Shown piece after piece: positions 56,424-64,000 of a stretch of 64,000 nucleotides of DNA (the stretch's first letter is position 1; each line of letters opens with the position of its first letter). The position numbers and the translations under genes are program-made. The stretch comes from Veillonella infantium (GTDB lineage Bacteria; Bacillota; Negativicutes; Veillonellales; Veillonellaceae), in the NCBI RefSeq assembly GCF_002959895.1, contig NZ_PPDD01000012.1, positions 124,001 to 188,000 of the forward strand. The letters run 5' to 3'. Below the pieces are notes generated by a model. That model had not been told where the DNA came from. It saw only the letters and a list, made by a program, of their open reading frames with translations, and did no database searches.

Positions 56424-57695
56424 ATGAAGTTACGTTTTATTGCCGCTACATTAGCTGTAATGGCTATGGGCACGACCTCTATTATGGCGGAAGGTTTGCA
56501 GGGAACACCTGAAACTCCATTAGCTATTGTAGATTCCCAAAAAGATTCTGCATCTATTTTGCCAGAACAATATAAATCCTATGCTACTACGATGAATACG
56601 GTAGTTAAAGACTATAAAAATGGCTATACCTTTACGATTCCATGGCGTGTAGCTGATGGTGTTAAGCTTGATATGGATGTACGTAGTGAAAGTGAGCATA
56701 TTCAAGGCTATTCTTTCAACTTAGCTGGTCCAACTCAAGATGATTCCTATACAGTGTCTTTTACAAAGCGCAATAATACACCGCAAGACGGGGTATCTCA
56801 AAAAGAATGGAATACGACTTGGTATGGTGTGCCAATCAAGGGCATGTCTGATGAAGAATACTTGAGCATTTGGCGTCAACATAGTAATGCCTTTGAAAAT
56901 AATGATATTGTTGGTGGCTTCTTTAACAAGAAAGGGGCTATATCAGCGCGTTGGGATAAGACGACACCAAAATCGTATGCTGAAATGACCTCTACAGAGC
57001 CTGTTCAATCCGTATTTGAAGCGGAATTCATCATGGATAAGGACCCAACACATCGCTATAATTTAGCTAGTACTTATGCTCCTATTCAAGGGGAGTTTAT
57101 GGAACAAGGTTTGATGGAACATACGATTCCGTCCTTTGAATTATTAAATAAAACTGGTTCTAGTACGATTAAAGGTGTTAAACAATTTATCTCTGGCACT
57201 AGTGACATTAGCGTAGATGAAGGCATCAAATTTAATTATCCAAAAGGATTTACCCGTCTTAATGAAAAGGGGAAAATTGCTTTCACTAAGCATAATGTAC
57301 GCCTAGATATTGAATCCTTTACAATTCCAGTACAAGCAGTTAGCACAGGCATGCCTACGATGATGGGCAAACAAATGCTAGGTGATTACTATCTTAAACA
57401 ATTGGTTGAGGTAAATAAGGCAACCATCACTCGATACGAAACGCATATCATCGATGGTAATGTTATGTTCTACTTGGCAGGTCATATGAAGAATCCTAAT
57501 ACAGCTGATACATCCGTAGCGGCACCGGTATCCTTCGCAGCTACTATTATCTTAGGTAATGAAGGCAATGTGGCTGTGGCTCGTATGATTGGCCCAGCAG
57601 GCACAAGCCTTAGCACACCAGAGCTTATCGATGTGCTCGATGGATTCAAGTTGACTACTACATTGAATACGAACCAATCTTCGCAAGTGTTATAA
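56424..57695 (+). CDS. Secreted protein of unknown function in the amino-acid importer operon
   Basis: A 423-aa protein with a signal peptide (FIAATLAVMAMGTTSIMA, cut near residue 22). The mature part is beta-rich in appearance and seems to hold two similar halves, each with a segment for a PsbP/DUF1795-like fold: YTFTIPWRVADG near residue 53 and IKFNYPKGFTRLNEKG near residue 271. That likeness is weak. GGAGG site 9 nt upstream and only 8 nt after the ATPase gene, so a link to the importer is possible. Confidence 0.72.
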   Translation: MKLRFIAATLAVMAMGTTSIMAEGLQGTPETPLAIVDSQKDSASILPEQYKSYATTMNTVVKDYKNGYTFTIPWRVADGVKLDMDVRSESEHIQGYSFNLAGPTQDDSYTVSFTKRNNTPQDGVSQKEWNTTWYGVPIKGMSDEEYLSIWRQHSNAFENNDIVGGFFNKKGAISARWDKTTPKSYAEMTSTEPVQSVFEAEFIMDKDPTHRYNLASTYAPIQGEFMEQGLMEHTIPSFELLNKTGSSTIKGVKQFISGTSDISVDEGIKFNYPKGFTRLNEKGKIAFTKHNVRLDIESFTIPVQAVSTGMPTMMGKQMLGDYYLKQLVEVNKATITRYETHIIDGNVMFYLAGHMKNPNTADTSVAAPVSFAATIILGNEGNVAVARMIGPAGTSLSTPELIDVLDGFKLTTTLNTNQSSQVL

Positions 57696-57864
57696 TATAC
57701 ACATAATATTCTTTTATTTGTATAATTCTGTATAAGTTGTGCTATAATAAAAGAAATCCTCTAGAAAAAGAGGAGTTTTCCTTGATGGTCTAGAATATAA
57801 TAATATAGGCTAAACGATCTTTGATCATATCCCCTTTGAGGGATTAGAAATAGGAGGGGTTATT

Positions 57865-58311
57865 ATGGTTACCTACAAAACTATTGTCGTACCTACTGAT
57901 GGTTCTGAAAATGCTAAACGTGCGTTGGAACATGCTCTCGCTGTAGCGGACCGCAACCATGCTGAATTGATTGTTGTTCACGTTGCAAACATTGTGTCTG
58001 CTATTTCCAATTTCGATCAAACACCAATTTCCGGTGGCTACGTATCTGAACAAATTGCGGAAGATATGGAAGAAACTGGTAAAGAAATTCTTAACGATGT
58101 AGTGAAAGAAATTCCTACAGGTGTAAAAGTTAAAAGCGTATTCGAAGTTGGCTCCCCTGGTCCTGCATTGTTGGCAGTAGCTAAAAAATACAATGCTGAT
58201 CTTATCGTAATGGGTAGCCGTGGCCTTGGTCCATTGAAAGGCTTATTCATGGGTAGCGTAAGTAGCTATGTAACTAGCCACTCCACTTGCCCTGTATTAA
58301 TCATTAAATAA
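57865..58311 (+). CDS. Universal stress protein (UspA family)
   Basis: A 148-aa single-domain Usp. It starts with IVVPTDGSENAKRALEHAL and has the ATP-binding pattern G-2X-G-9X-G-S near the C terminus (GSRGLGPLKGLFMGSVS), so it is of the nucleotide-binding kind. TAGGAGGGG site. The leader (57740-57864) holds a TATAAT at about 57742-57748 and a CCTCT/AGAGG hairpin. Monocistronic, with a strong terminator. Confidence 0.93.
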   Translation: MVTYKTIVVPTDGSENAKRALEHALAVADRNHAELIVVHVANIVSAISNFDQTPISGGYVSEQIAEDMEETGKEILNDVVKEIPTGVKVKSVFEVGSPGPALLAVAKKYNADLIVMGSRGLGPLKGLFMGSVSSYVTSHSTCPVLIIK

Positions 58312-58336
58312 TTCATATCCTGTTTTGATATGATAC

Positions 58337-58372
58337 AAAAAGAGACTTTGTTTTTACAAAGTCTCTTTTTTA
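58337..58372 (+). terminator. Rho-independent terminator of the usp gene
   Basis: A 14-bp stem (AAAAAGAGACTTTG with its complement), 6-nt loop and T-run. Confidence 0.93.
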
Positions 58373-58504
58373 ATATAATAAAAATGATATAATATTTATA
58401 TATATGCTCTATATATGAGAAATCTAATTTAAGCAACATCGATTAGTTATACATAAGAAATACAGATTATAAGCATGAATATGAATGAAATTGAGGGGGA
58501 CTAT

Positions 58505-58795
58505 ATGAGCGACAAACAAGAATCATTGCTAAAGCTAGCAGAGCTGTTTAAAATCTTAGGTGACCCTACACGCCTTAAAATAGTAGAATTATTATTAGAA
58601 AATGAAATGTGTGTAAATCACATCGCAGAAACAATGGGAATGGGTCAATCCGCTATTTCACACCAACTACGCGTTTTACGTCAAGCACGCCTTGTGACCT
58701 ATCGCAAGGAAGGGAAAACTGCATACTACTCTCTTAACGATGATCATGTGGAAGGTCTCGTAAGAATGGGTATGGAACACGTATCTCATCAATAA
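58505..58795 (+). CDS. ArsR/SmtB-family metal sensor, CzrA-like
   Basis: A 96-aa winged-helix repressor. Recognition helix region GMGQSAISHQLRVLRQARLV at residues 46-65. The last helix carries Asp79, His81, His92 and His95, the same spacing (+2, +11, +3) as the zinc/cobalt-binding alpha-5 site of CzrA and SmtB. Cys36 in EMCVNHIAE sits where ArsR-type alpha-3 sites begin, but the rest of that motif is absent. Start at 58505 behind GAGGGGG. No metal exporter is adjacent; the regulated genes are not evident. Confidence 0.92.
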   Translation: MSDKQESLLKLAELFKILGDPTRLKIVELLLENEMCVNHIAETMGMGQSAISHQLRVLRQARLVTYRKEGKTAYYSLNDDHVEGLVRMGMEHVSHQ

Positions 58796-58854
58796 GAATA
58801 TATAACATGTATTTCATCAATAAGTATATTGACTTATACATTTAAAAGCAAAAT

Positions 58855-58884
58855 AAAAGGAGCCCTTTAAAAGGACTCCTTTTT
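58855..58884. terminator. Bidirectional terminator between the ArsR gene and the AEC gene
   Basis: AAAAGGAG / CTCCTTTT outer stem with CC/GG pairing inside; T-run on the plus strand and TTTTATTTT on the minus strand. Confidence 0.85.
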
Positions 58885-58901
58885 GTATAGGTATACTAGT
58901 A

Positions 58902-59891
58902 TCAATATAATGGGAAAAGGTAATAGGCGATTGTAATAAATAGCGGCATAGTTACTGCCGATAGAATTGTGGTGCCCATAACGATTTGTGTAGCATATTC
59001 AGGACTATTCTTCATTTCAATGGCAATGAGAGACATATTGATAGCTGTTGGTACACTATAGGTTATGATAATAGTTTGCGCTGCTATTGGGTGCATAGGA
59101 CCATAGAACTTGATAAATAGTATGGTCATAGCAGCGGCTATGAGCGGACTTACAACAAGACGTAAGGTTGAAGCAAGCATAACATCAAGCTTAAAGAAGT
59201 TTAACGGCGTTCTATTAATCTGCACACCTAAGGCAATCATAGCAACACCGACGAAAGCGTTGGCGAAGATATTAAGCGGTGCAAAGAAGAAGAGACCATG
59301 TAAATCGAAGGGGAGAAACTGGCAGAGTAGAGCCAGTGGGATGGCATATACCATCGGCATGTGGAACACGACTTTTAGTGCATCTCGTGGGCTGAGTCTG
59401 CCAGCACCAGCTTGGTAGAACCCATACGTATTACTGCTGATGGTTTGAATAATCATAATGGATACGACACTGACAAGACCTAAGTTTGCATAGGGAGTGG
59501 TTCCATCAATAACGTAGGGTATGTTTGTAAATACAAATATAGCAAGGGCAACGCCCATATTCCCAACATTGTTAAACATAACGCAGTTTTTTAAGGTCGC
59601 GATCTTGGCTACATCATAACCCTGCATTCGACCAACTACATCAGCTAGTATGGAGTTTAGTATGAGTACACAGAGTGCAACAAATACAATTTCTAACGTA
59701 CCTGCGTTAAGTTTTGCTTCATACATAGCTCTAAATATAAAAGTAGGTAATAATATGTAGAAGTTCAGCTTACTCAGCGTATACAGATCGAGTTTAAATT
59801 TTCTATCTAATATAAATCCAACCCCTATAAGTATTAAAATAGGAATCATGGAATTCATAAAGATATGGCCTATTAATACGAGTAAATTCAT
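58902..59891 (-). CDS. AEC-family permease
   Basis: A 329-aa membrane protein of the auxin efflux carrier family, with ten hydrophobic segments in two inverted halves. Family features include ILIGVGFILDRKFKLDLYTLSKLNFYILLPTFIF split over residues 20-53, NCVMFNNVGNMGVALAIF near residue 102, and YSVPTAINMSLIAIEM near the C terminus. Bacterial members move malate, malonate or other organic acids. GGTGAG lies before the start. Single gene. Confidence 0.88.
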   Translation of the reverse strand: MNLLVLIGHIFMNSMIPILILIGVGFILDRKFKLDLYTLSKLNFYILLPTFIFRAMYEAKLNAGTLEIVFVALCVLILNSILADVVGRMQGYDVAKIATLKNCVMFNNVGNMGVALAIFVFTNIPYVIDGTTPYANLGLVSVVSIMIIQTISSNTYGFYQAGAGRLSPRDALKVVFHMPMVYAIPLALLCQFLPFDLHGLFFFAPLNIFANAFVGVAMIALGVQINRTPLNFFKLDVMLASTLRLVVSPLIAAAMTILFIKFYGPMHPIAAQTIIITYSVPTAINMSLIAIEMKNSPEYATQIVMGTTILSAVTMPLFITIAYYLFPLY

Positions 59892-60270
59892 TATCTCACC
59901 TAGAGTTTCTTATTAAAATAGGACATAGTTTTAACTTATTATATAACCGTATAGAGTAAATATACAGTTAGTATTATATGAATGAATAGTGGATAAGTTT
60001 CAAAATCTGATCAGGACTTTCTTATCCTCTATAGTATTATCATACCATAGTATGTATTGTTTTAGGGCTTAAAAGTTGATACATTATGATTACTTATTAT
60101 ATTCATCAGAAATATATATGAAAAATGTGAGCTTTTACATACAATTTAATTATTAGAATTATAGTATAATGTGCATATATCGTATATTTAGTTTTTTGTT
60201 AGTTGAGGTGTCTCTAGGTTTGACCATAGCTTTCACAGTGTGGATGTTAGAGGGATGCACAGGAGGAATT
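59892..60270. other. Divergent intergenic region before modA
   Basis: AT-rich. TAGTATAAT at 60162-60170 is a good extended -10 for modA, with a leader of about 95 nt. A CATAC-CATA-GTATG palindrome lies at 60041-60054. No ModE-type operator or molybdenum-cofactor riboswitch could be recognised. Confidence 0.5.
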
Positions 60271-61059
60271 ATGAAACGAATTTTATTAGTATTAATGAGC
60301 GTTTTCATGCTTGCTTTTCTGGTAGGCTGTGGTAATGATGCAAGTAAACAAGCTGAATCTGCTAAACCGAGTACATCTGAAAAGATTACAGTACAAGCTG
60401 CGGCCAGTCTTAAAGGGGCTCTTACAGAACTCGCTGATGCTTACAAGAAAAGCCATAATTTAGCAGATGATCAAATTGCTATTAACTTTGCTGGTTCTGG
60501 CACATTGCGTCAACAAATTGAACAAGGTGCACCAGCTAGCTTATTCATTTCTGCTGACGAAAAGAATATGAAAATGTTGCAAGATAAAGACCTTGTAACA
60601 GATGTAAAACCATTCGTTACAAATGAACTCGTTCTCGTAGTTCCAAAAGGTCAACCTAAAATTGAGTTAAATCAAATCGCTACAGCGAAACGCATTGTAT
60701 TGGGTAACCCTGAAACAGTGCCAGCTGGTAACTATGGTAAACAAGTATTAACAAAACTAGGCGTTTGGGAACAAGTAGAACCTAATGTAGTATATGCTAA
60801 AGACGTAAAAGCAGTAACCGCATCCATTAGCCAAGGCGCTGGTGATGCAGGATTTATCTACAAAACTGATGCTATTGCAGCAGGTGATGCGGTTCAAATT
60901 TCCGCAGTAACACCTGCAGACTCTCATGATCCAGTTATCTATCCAATCGGTATCATTAAAAAATATGACAATGCATTGGCAAAAGACTTTTACCAATACG
61001 TAATGAGCCCAGAGGGCCAAAAAGTGTTAGAGAAATACGGTTTTTCTACTTCTAAATAA
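60271..61059 (+). CDS. modA: Molybdate-binding lipoprotein
   Basis: Periplasmic-type binding protein for molybdate or tungstate, 262 aa. Lipobox LVGC with Cys20. Mature domain shows ITVQAAASLKGALTELADAY near residue 47, NFAGSGTLRQQIEQGAPASL near residue 74, and the late VIYPIGIIKKYDNALAK, all typical of ModA. Start at 60271 behind AGGAGG; the frame to 60169 is not used. Would supply the hydroxylase operon at 34-41 kb. Confidence 0.95.
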   Translation: MKRILLVLMSVFMLAFLVGCGNDASKQAESAKPSTSEKITVQAAASLKGALTELADAYKKSHNLADDQIAINFAGSGTLRQQIEQGAPASLFISADEKNMKMLQDKDLVTDVKPFVTNELVLVVPKGQPKIELNQIATAKRIVLGNPETVPAGNYGKQVLTKLGVWEQVEPNVVYAKDVKAVTASISQGAGDAGFIYKTDAIAAGDAVQISAVTPADSHDPVIYPIGIIKKYDNALAKDFYQYVMSPEGQKVLEKYGFSTSK

Positions 61060-61064
61060 GAGTT

Positions 61065-61093
61065 AAACGCTAGCTTTCGAGGCTAGCGTTTTC
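61065..61093 (+). terminator. Hairpin between modA and modB
   Basis: A 10-bp stem (AAACGCTAGC with its complement) followed by TTTTC. It likely ends part of the modA transcripts and keeps the binding protein in excess. Confidence 0.8.
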
Positions 61094-61181
61094 TTATGAT
61101 ACAATATATATATTACTATTGTTGTTAGTCCTAGCTGGAAATATATGATGTCAGCATTATTAAATAGAAAGGGGGGATAGC

Positions 61182-61850
61182 ATGAGTCCATTTTGGTTAT
61201 CATTATGGGTGGCGAGTATTGCTCTTATTATAGTTATTTTAAGTGGCTTAGCAACTTGTTATTGGATGAAACGCTGTAAATGGGGCGGCATTGCTATTCT
61301 TGATGCCCTTATTACATTGCCTCTAGTACTACCTCCTGTAGTCGTTGGTTTTGCGCTGCTTATGGTGTTTACACCGGGCTATGCCTTTGGGGCTTGGCTT
61401 GAAGCTCATGGTATGAGCGTTGTCTTTGCTGCTTCCGGTGCCGTCATAGCCTCTTCTGTTATTGCGTTTCCACTGTTTTATCAAACTGTTCGTTCTGCAT
61501 TACAGTCCGTAGATCATAATATGGAGGATGTAGCTCGAACATTAGGTGCTTCAGAGTTACGCATTTTCTTTACCATATCTGTACCGCTCGCATGGAAAGG
61601 CATTGTAACAGGTAGTATTTTAGCCTTCTGCCGTGCTATGGGCGAATTTGGTGCTACCATCTTGATTGCAGGTAATATTCCTAAGGTAACACGTACGATG
61701 CCGTTGGCTATCTACTCCTATGTAGAGGCTGGTCAGTACATGGATGCCTTTGAGCTAGTTATTTATATTTGTGTTCTTACATTGGCGTTACTGAGCGGGA
61801 TTCACCTGATCACAAAAGGTTCCTTGTTCCGCCATACAGATACTAATTAG
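61182..61850 (+). CDS. modB: Molybdate ABC importer, permease
   Basis: A 222-aa permease with about five membrane helices. ModB-type features: LITLPLVLPPVVVGFALL near residue 45, the coupling loop VARTLGASELRIFFTISVPLAW near residue 118 (split across a helix), and CRAMGEFGATILIAGNIP near residue 148. GGGGGG site upstream. Only 8 nt separate it from modC. Together with modA it forms a complete molybdate importer. Confidence 0.95.
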   Translation: MSPFWLSLWVASIALIIVILSGLATCYWMKRCKWGGIAILDALITLPLVLPPVVVGFALLMVFTPGYAFGAWLEAHGMSVVFAASGAVIASSVIAFPLFYQTVRSALQSVDHNMEDVARTLGASELRIFFTISVPLAWKGIVTGSILAFCRAMGEFGATILIAGNIPKVTRTMPLAIYSYVEAGQYMDAFELVIYICVLTLALLSGIHLITKGSLFRHTDTN

Positions 61851-61858
61851 GAGGTTCT

Positions 61859-62488
61859 ATGATTACATTTTCCTTTACTGTAGATAGACCTTCTGTGATT
61901 GTGAAAGCCGATGGTACGCTGCCGTCTGGTATTACTGTGCTGACTGGACAGTCCGGTAGTGGTAAAAGTACTTTTATCAAATGTATCGCGGGCCTTGTAA
62001 AACCCACAACTGGCAGTATTCAATGTGATGATACAACGTGGGTTGATCGAGATAAAAAAATCTGGGTACCTGCGCAAGACCGTCAAGTAGGCTATATGCC
62101 ACAAGGTAATATCGTATTTCCTCACTTATCTGTAGAAAATAATATTACCTACAGTAAACGCGGTACACTTGATATGTGTGATACGCTATTACAGCGATTA
62201 GGTTTAGAGAAATACCGAAAAACTAAGGCGGGCAGTTTATCTGGTGGTGAGCAACAACGGGTTGCGCTGGGGCGGGCCCTTTACTCTAAACCGACTATTT
62301 TGCTCCTCGATGAGCCTTTATCTGCACTAGATTGGAACTTGAGAAAACAAGTTCGTGAGGATCTCGTATCTATCATCCGTGAATGGGATGTACCTTGCGT
62401 ATGGGTTACCCATGATGAAAGTGAAGCAGAAAGCGTCGGAGATAGACATTGGACCTGTGAAAACGGAATTATTACAATTCCTAAATAA
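61859..62488 (+). CDS. modC: Molybdate ABC importer, ATP-binding protein (short form)
   Basis: ATPase of 209 aa with Walker A GQSGSGKST near residue 30, YMPQGNIVFPHLSV, signature LSGGEQQRVALGRAL, Walker B ILLLDEPLSALD and WVTHDESEAE. Typical ModC proteins are about 350 aa and end in a molybdate-binding MOP domain. This one stops right after the ATPase domain, so any feedback by intracellular molybdate through that domain is missing. AGGAGG site. Confidence 0.92.
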   Translation: MITFSFTVDRPSVIVKADGTLPSGITVLTGQSGSGKSTFIKCIAGLVKPTTGSIQCDDTTWVDRDKKIWVPAQDRQVGYMPQGNIVFPHLSVENNITYSKRGTLDMCDTLLQRLGLEKYRKTKAGSLSGGEQQRVALGRALYSKPTILLLDEPLSALDWNLRKQVREDLVSIIREWDVPCVWVTHDESEAESVGDRHWTCENGIITIPK

Positions 62489-62558
62489 GAGTAAAACTTA
62501 AGAACATATAATTTTGATGTAATGGTAAAATATTTCGAAAATTAAAGAACAGATACAT

Positions 62559-62647
62559 AAAAACACCTTCATAAACGTTATCATATGGTATATCCTATTC
62601 AACTTGAATAGGTCCTTATTATGATGACTGTTTGTGAAGGTGTTTTT
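62559..62647. terminator. Complex terminator between modC and cytX
   Basis: Outer stem AAAAACACCTTCA / TGAAGGTGTTTTT (13 bp), with a further CCTATTCA/TGAATAGG hairpin inside. T-runs on both strands make it suitable for both convergent genes. Confidence 0.85.
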
Positions 62648-62651
62648 GCTA

Positions 62652-62731
62652 GTATGTTATTGCTCTGGTATGCTATTGCTCTAGTATGCTATTACTCTAG
62701 TATGCTATTGCTCTATTATGCCATTACTATA
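62652..62731. repeat. 16-bp tandem repeat, five units
   Basis: Units at 62652, 62668, 62684, 62700 and 62716 follow GTATGCTATTGCTCTA with one to a few changes each; the last is most diverged. The unit length is not a multiple of three and no frame is open, so the array is non-coding. Confidence 0.92.
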
Positions 62732-62777
62732 ATCTTTATTATTGATTTAGTATACGTACATTAGGTTTTTGTTGTTG

Positions 62778-63974
62778 TTACTGTTTAATTTCTGCCGATG
62801 TGTGTGCTGTTTTACTTATAAATCCAACGATAGCTGTAACGACAAATGCCATTGTAAAGGCTGGTAATGTAGCACCTATTGTGCTTTCACTATGTAACAT
62901 ATAGTGGTATAAACCAACGGATACGGCCCAAATAAGACCTCGTACGAGATATGCGGATAATGTTTGTACTTGTTGGCGATTGATAAAGTAGTCTGCCAAT
63001 AAGATGGCAATCATCGGTGCAAATACAGAGCCGATGAGGTATAGGAAGTCTGTAATATCATCCATTGGATATAGAATAGCTGCAATAGTGCCTACGATAG
63101 TAACGATGACGGCGATGCCTTTGCTAGATGCACCGTTATAGATAGTCGTACTAGATACGCCAGCAGAGTAAGCGTCCATAAAGGTTGTAGTAACGGTAGA
63201 AAAGATGATAACGATGAGGCCCGCAAGGCCAAGTCCTGCATTCATCATGATAGTAATGATGGAGTCGCCACCGCCAAAGATAGCTGCACTAAGCCCTAAG
63301 GTGTACATAACGATACTTGTTATAGTGTAGACTGTAGCACTTGTAAGTGATGCGGAGAAAGGTTTTTTGCTTTCACGAGTATAATCACTGATGAGCGGTA
63401 GCCAAGATAGTGGCATGGCAATAGATAATTCAAGAGCCGCGATGAAACTCATGTTTCCGCTACTTAGAAGGCTAGCTTCACTAGGCCACTGTGAAATCAT
63501 GTGAACGCCCATGTAGAGGGTGAGGCCTAGCAATAGCACAGAAACGATGGCTTGAATATAGCCCGTATTGTGGAGGCCGATGAAAAGCCATAGGATGACA
63601 AGCGCTCCGATAGCTATCGTCCAAATCATAGGGGATAGGGGTGCTAGCTCTTGTAAGGCTAGCATAGCATCGTAGATCATGATGCTAGTCCAGCCGATGA
63701 GTTGTAGCATATTTAAAAAGGCAAAGCCTTTAGCTCCTAGTGGACCAAAGCTGAAGGCGGTAGTATTCATACTACCTTGCCGCAGCCGTCCACCGATGAG
63801 GCCAGCTCCAAAGAGTAATATACCGCCGATGATATGTCCCAGAATGATGGCATATAGACCTTGGGTGAGCCCTAAGGGGGCCAGGTAAGTCCCTGTCATA
63901 ATTTCCGCTATAGATAGGGCGGCACCAAACCATATCATGGCGAACTGTGGTTGTGTAATGTGTGTATCTTTCAT
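62778..63974 (-). CDS. cytX: NCS1-family permease, CytX-like (predicted hydroxymethylpyrimidine transporter)
   Basis: A 398-aa membrane protein of the purine/cytosine permease group with about 12 helices. N-terminal WFGAALSIAEIMTGTYLAPLG and the SMPLSWLPLISDYTR-like segment (AMPLSWLPLISDYTR near residue 195) suit the CytX subgroup, often found in thiamin salvage. Start at 63974 behind AAGGAGG; the longer frame to 63998 is not used. The region that could hold a thiamin riboswitch lies beyond the window edge, so the substrate remains a prediction. Confidence 0.8.
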   Translation of the reverse strand: MKDTHITQPQFAMIWFGAALSIAEIMTGTYLAPLGLTQGLYAIILGHIIGGILLFGAGLIGGRLRQGSMNTTAFSFGPLGAKGFAFLNMLQLIGWTSIMIYDAMLALQELAPLSPMIWTIAIGALVILWLFIGLHNTGYIQAIVSVLLLGLTLYMGVHMISQWPSEASLLSSGNMSFIAALELSIAMPLSWLPLISDYTRESKKPFSASLTSATVYTITSIVMYTLGLSAAIFGGGDSIITIMMNAGLGLAGLIVIIFSTVTTTFMDAYSAGVSSTTIYNGASSKGIAVIVTIVGTIAAILYPMDDITDFLYLIGSVFAPMIAILLADYFINRQQVQTLSAYLVRGLIWAVSVGLYHYMLHSESTIGATLPAFTMAFVVTAIVGFISKTAHTSAEIKQ

Positions 63975-64000
63975 ACGTCCTCCTTGCCAGGAAGTCATAG

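Noticed and set aside
60177-60270. Molybdenum-cofactor riboswitch before modA
   Set aside because: The leader is short and lacks the conserved stems that I would expect.
62652-62731. CRISPR array
   Set aside because: Repeats are 16 bp in direct contact with no spacers, and no cas genes are present.
63975-64000. Thiamin riboswitch before cytX
   Set aside because: Only 26 bp of leader are inside the window, not enough to judge.

Overview
The window looks like chromosomal DNA of a Veillonella-like member of the Negativicutes: AT-rich, Firmicute-type ribosome binding sites, a glmS ribozyme and a cdaA-cdaR-glmM-glmS neighbourhood, together with amino-acid and anaerobic metabolism genes. The organism call is inferred from gene content and style; no rRNA gene or database match was available. 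I see no prophage, intact insertion sequence, tRNA, rRNA or CRISPR array.

Layout. 1-2.8 kb (minus): an anaerobic pyruvate formate-lyase operon in which the glycyl-radical domain is a separate gene, followed by the activase (cut by the window edge). 3.1-7.3 kb: an EamA exporter and a metNIQ methionine importer, then a gene-poor patch with a long hairpin and a 21-bp direct repeat. 7.3-10.9 kb (minus): a heterodimeric ABC exporter. 11-13.8 kb: a DASS-family anion transporter, a PACE-type efflux protein and a small membrane protein. 13.9-18.8 kb: methionine/cysteine synthesis (MetB-like enzyme, MalY-like C-S lyase, MetA, MetY). 19-26 kb: a chain of hairpins, a PepSY protein, bioY behind a BirA-like operator, a metal-related GTPase/permease cluster (minus) and pepD (minus). 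26.2-33.1 kb: NAD salvage (pncB, nadE), asparaginase, cbiZ, MscS, a D,D-carboxypeptidase and a YfbR-type nucleotidase. 33.2-33.5 kb: a compact candidate type I toxin-antitoxin locus. 33.6-41.5 kb: queG, then an eight-gene molybdenum hydroxylase operon (three catalytic subunits plus YqeC, MocA-like, YqeB and a split XdhC) of the kind tied to selenium-dependent purine hydroxylases. 41.6-52.2 kb: cdaA-cdaR, a FAD oxidoreductase, glmM, a TPR-like protein, a secreted beta-helix protein, and glmS under its ribozyme. 52.2-58.8 kb: trpS, a polar amino-acid ABC importer with an unknown secreted protein, uspA and a CzrA-like metal sensor. 58.9-64 kb: an AEC permease, modABC and a CytX-like NCS1 permease.

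How the genes fit together. MetA carries Glu at position 111, the residue linked to acetyl-CoA use, which fits the O-acetylhomoserine sulfhydrylase MetY close by; metNIQ covers uptake. ModABC would supply molybdate to the hydroxylase, and YqeB/YqeC suggest a selenium-containing cofactor. CdaA (c-di-AMP) and GlmM/GlmS (cell-wall amino sugars) form the usual Firmicute cluster.

Most notable items: the two-gene pyruvate formate-lyase; the toxin locus with a coupled leader ORF and an antisense RNA whose promoter is a perfect consensus; two intergenic hairpins with a conserved core but fully compensating outer stems; the array of hairpins at 19.05-19.19 kb; paired palindromic operators ahead of the metal GTPase cluster; and a P-loop domain fused to a membrane permease.
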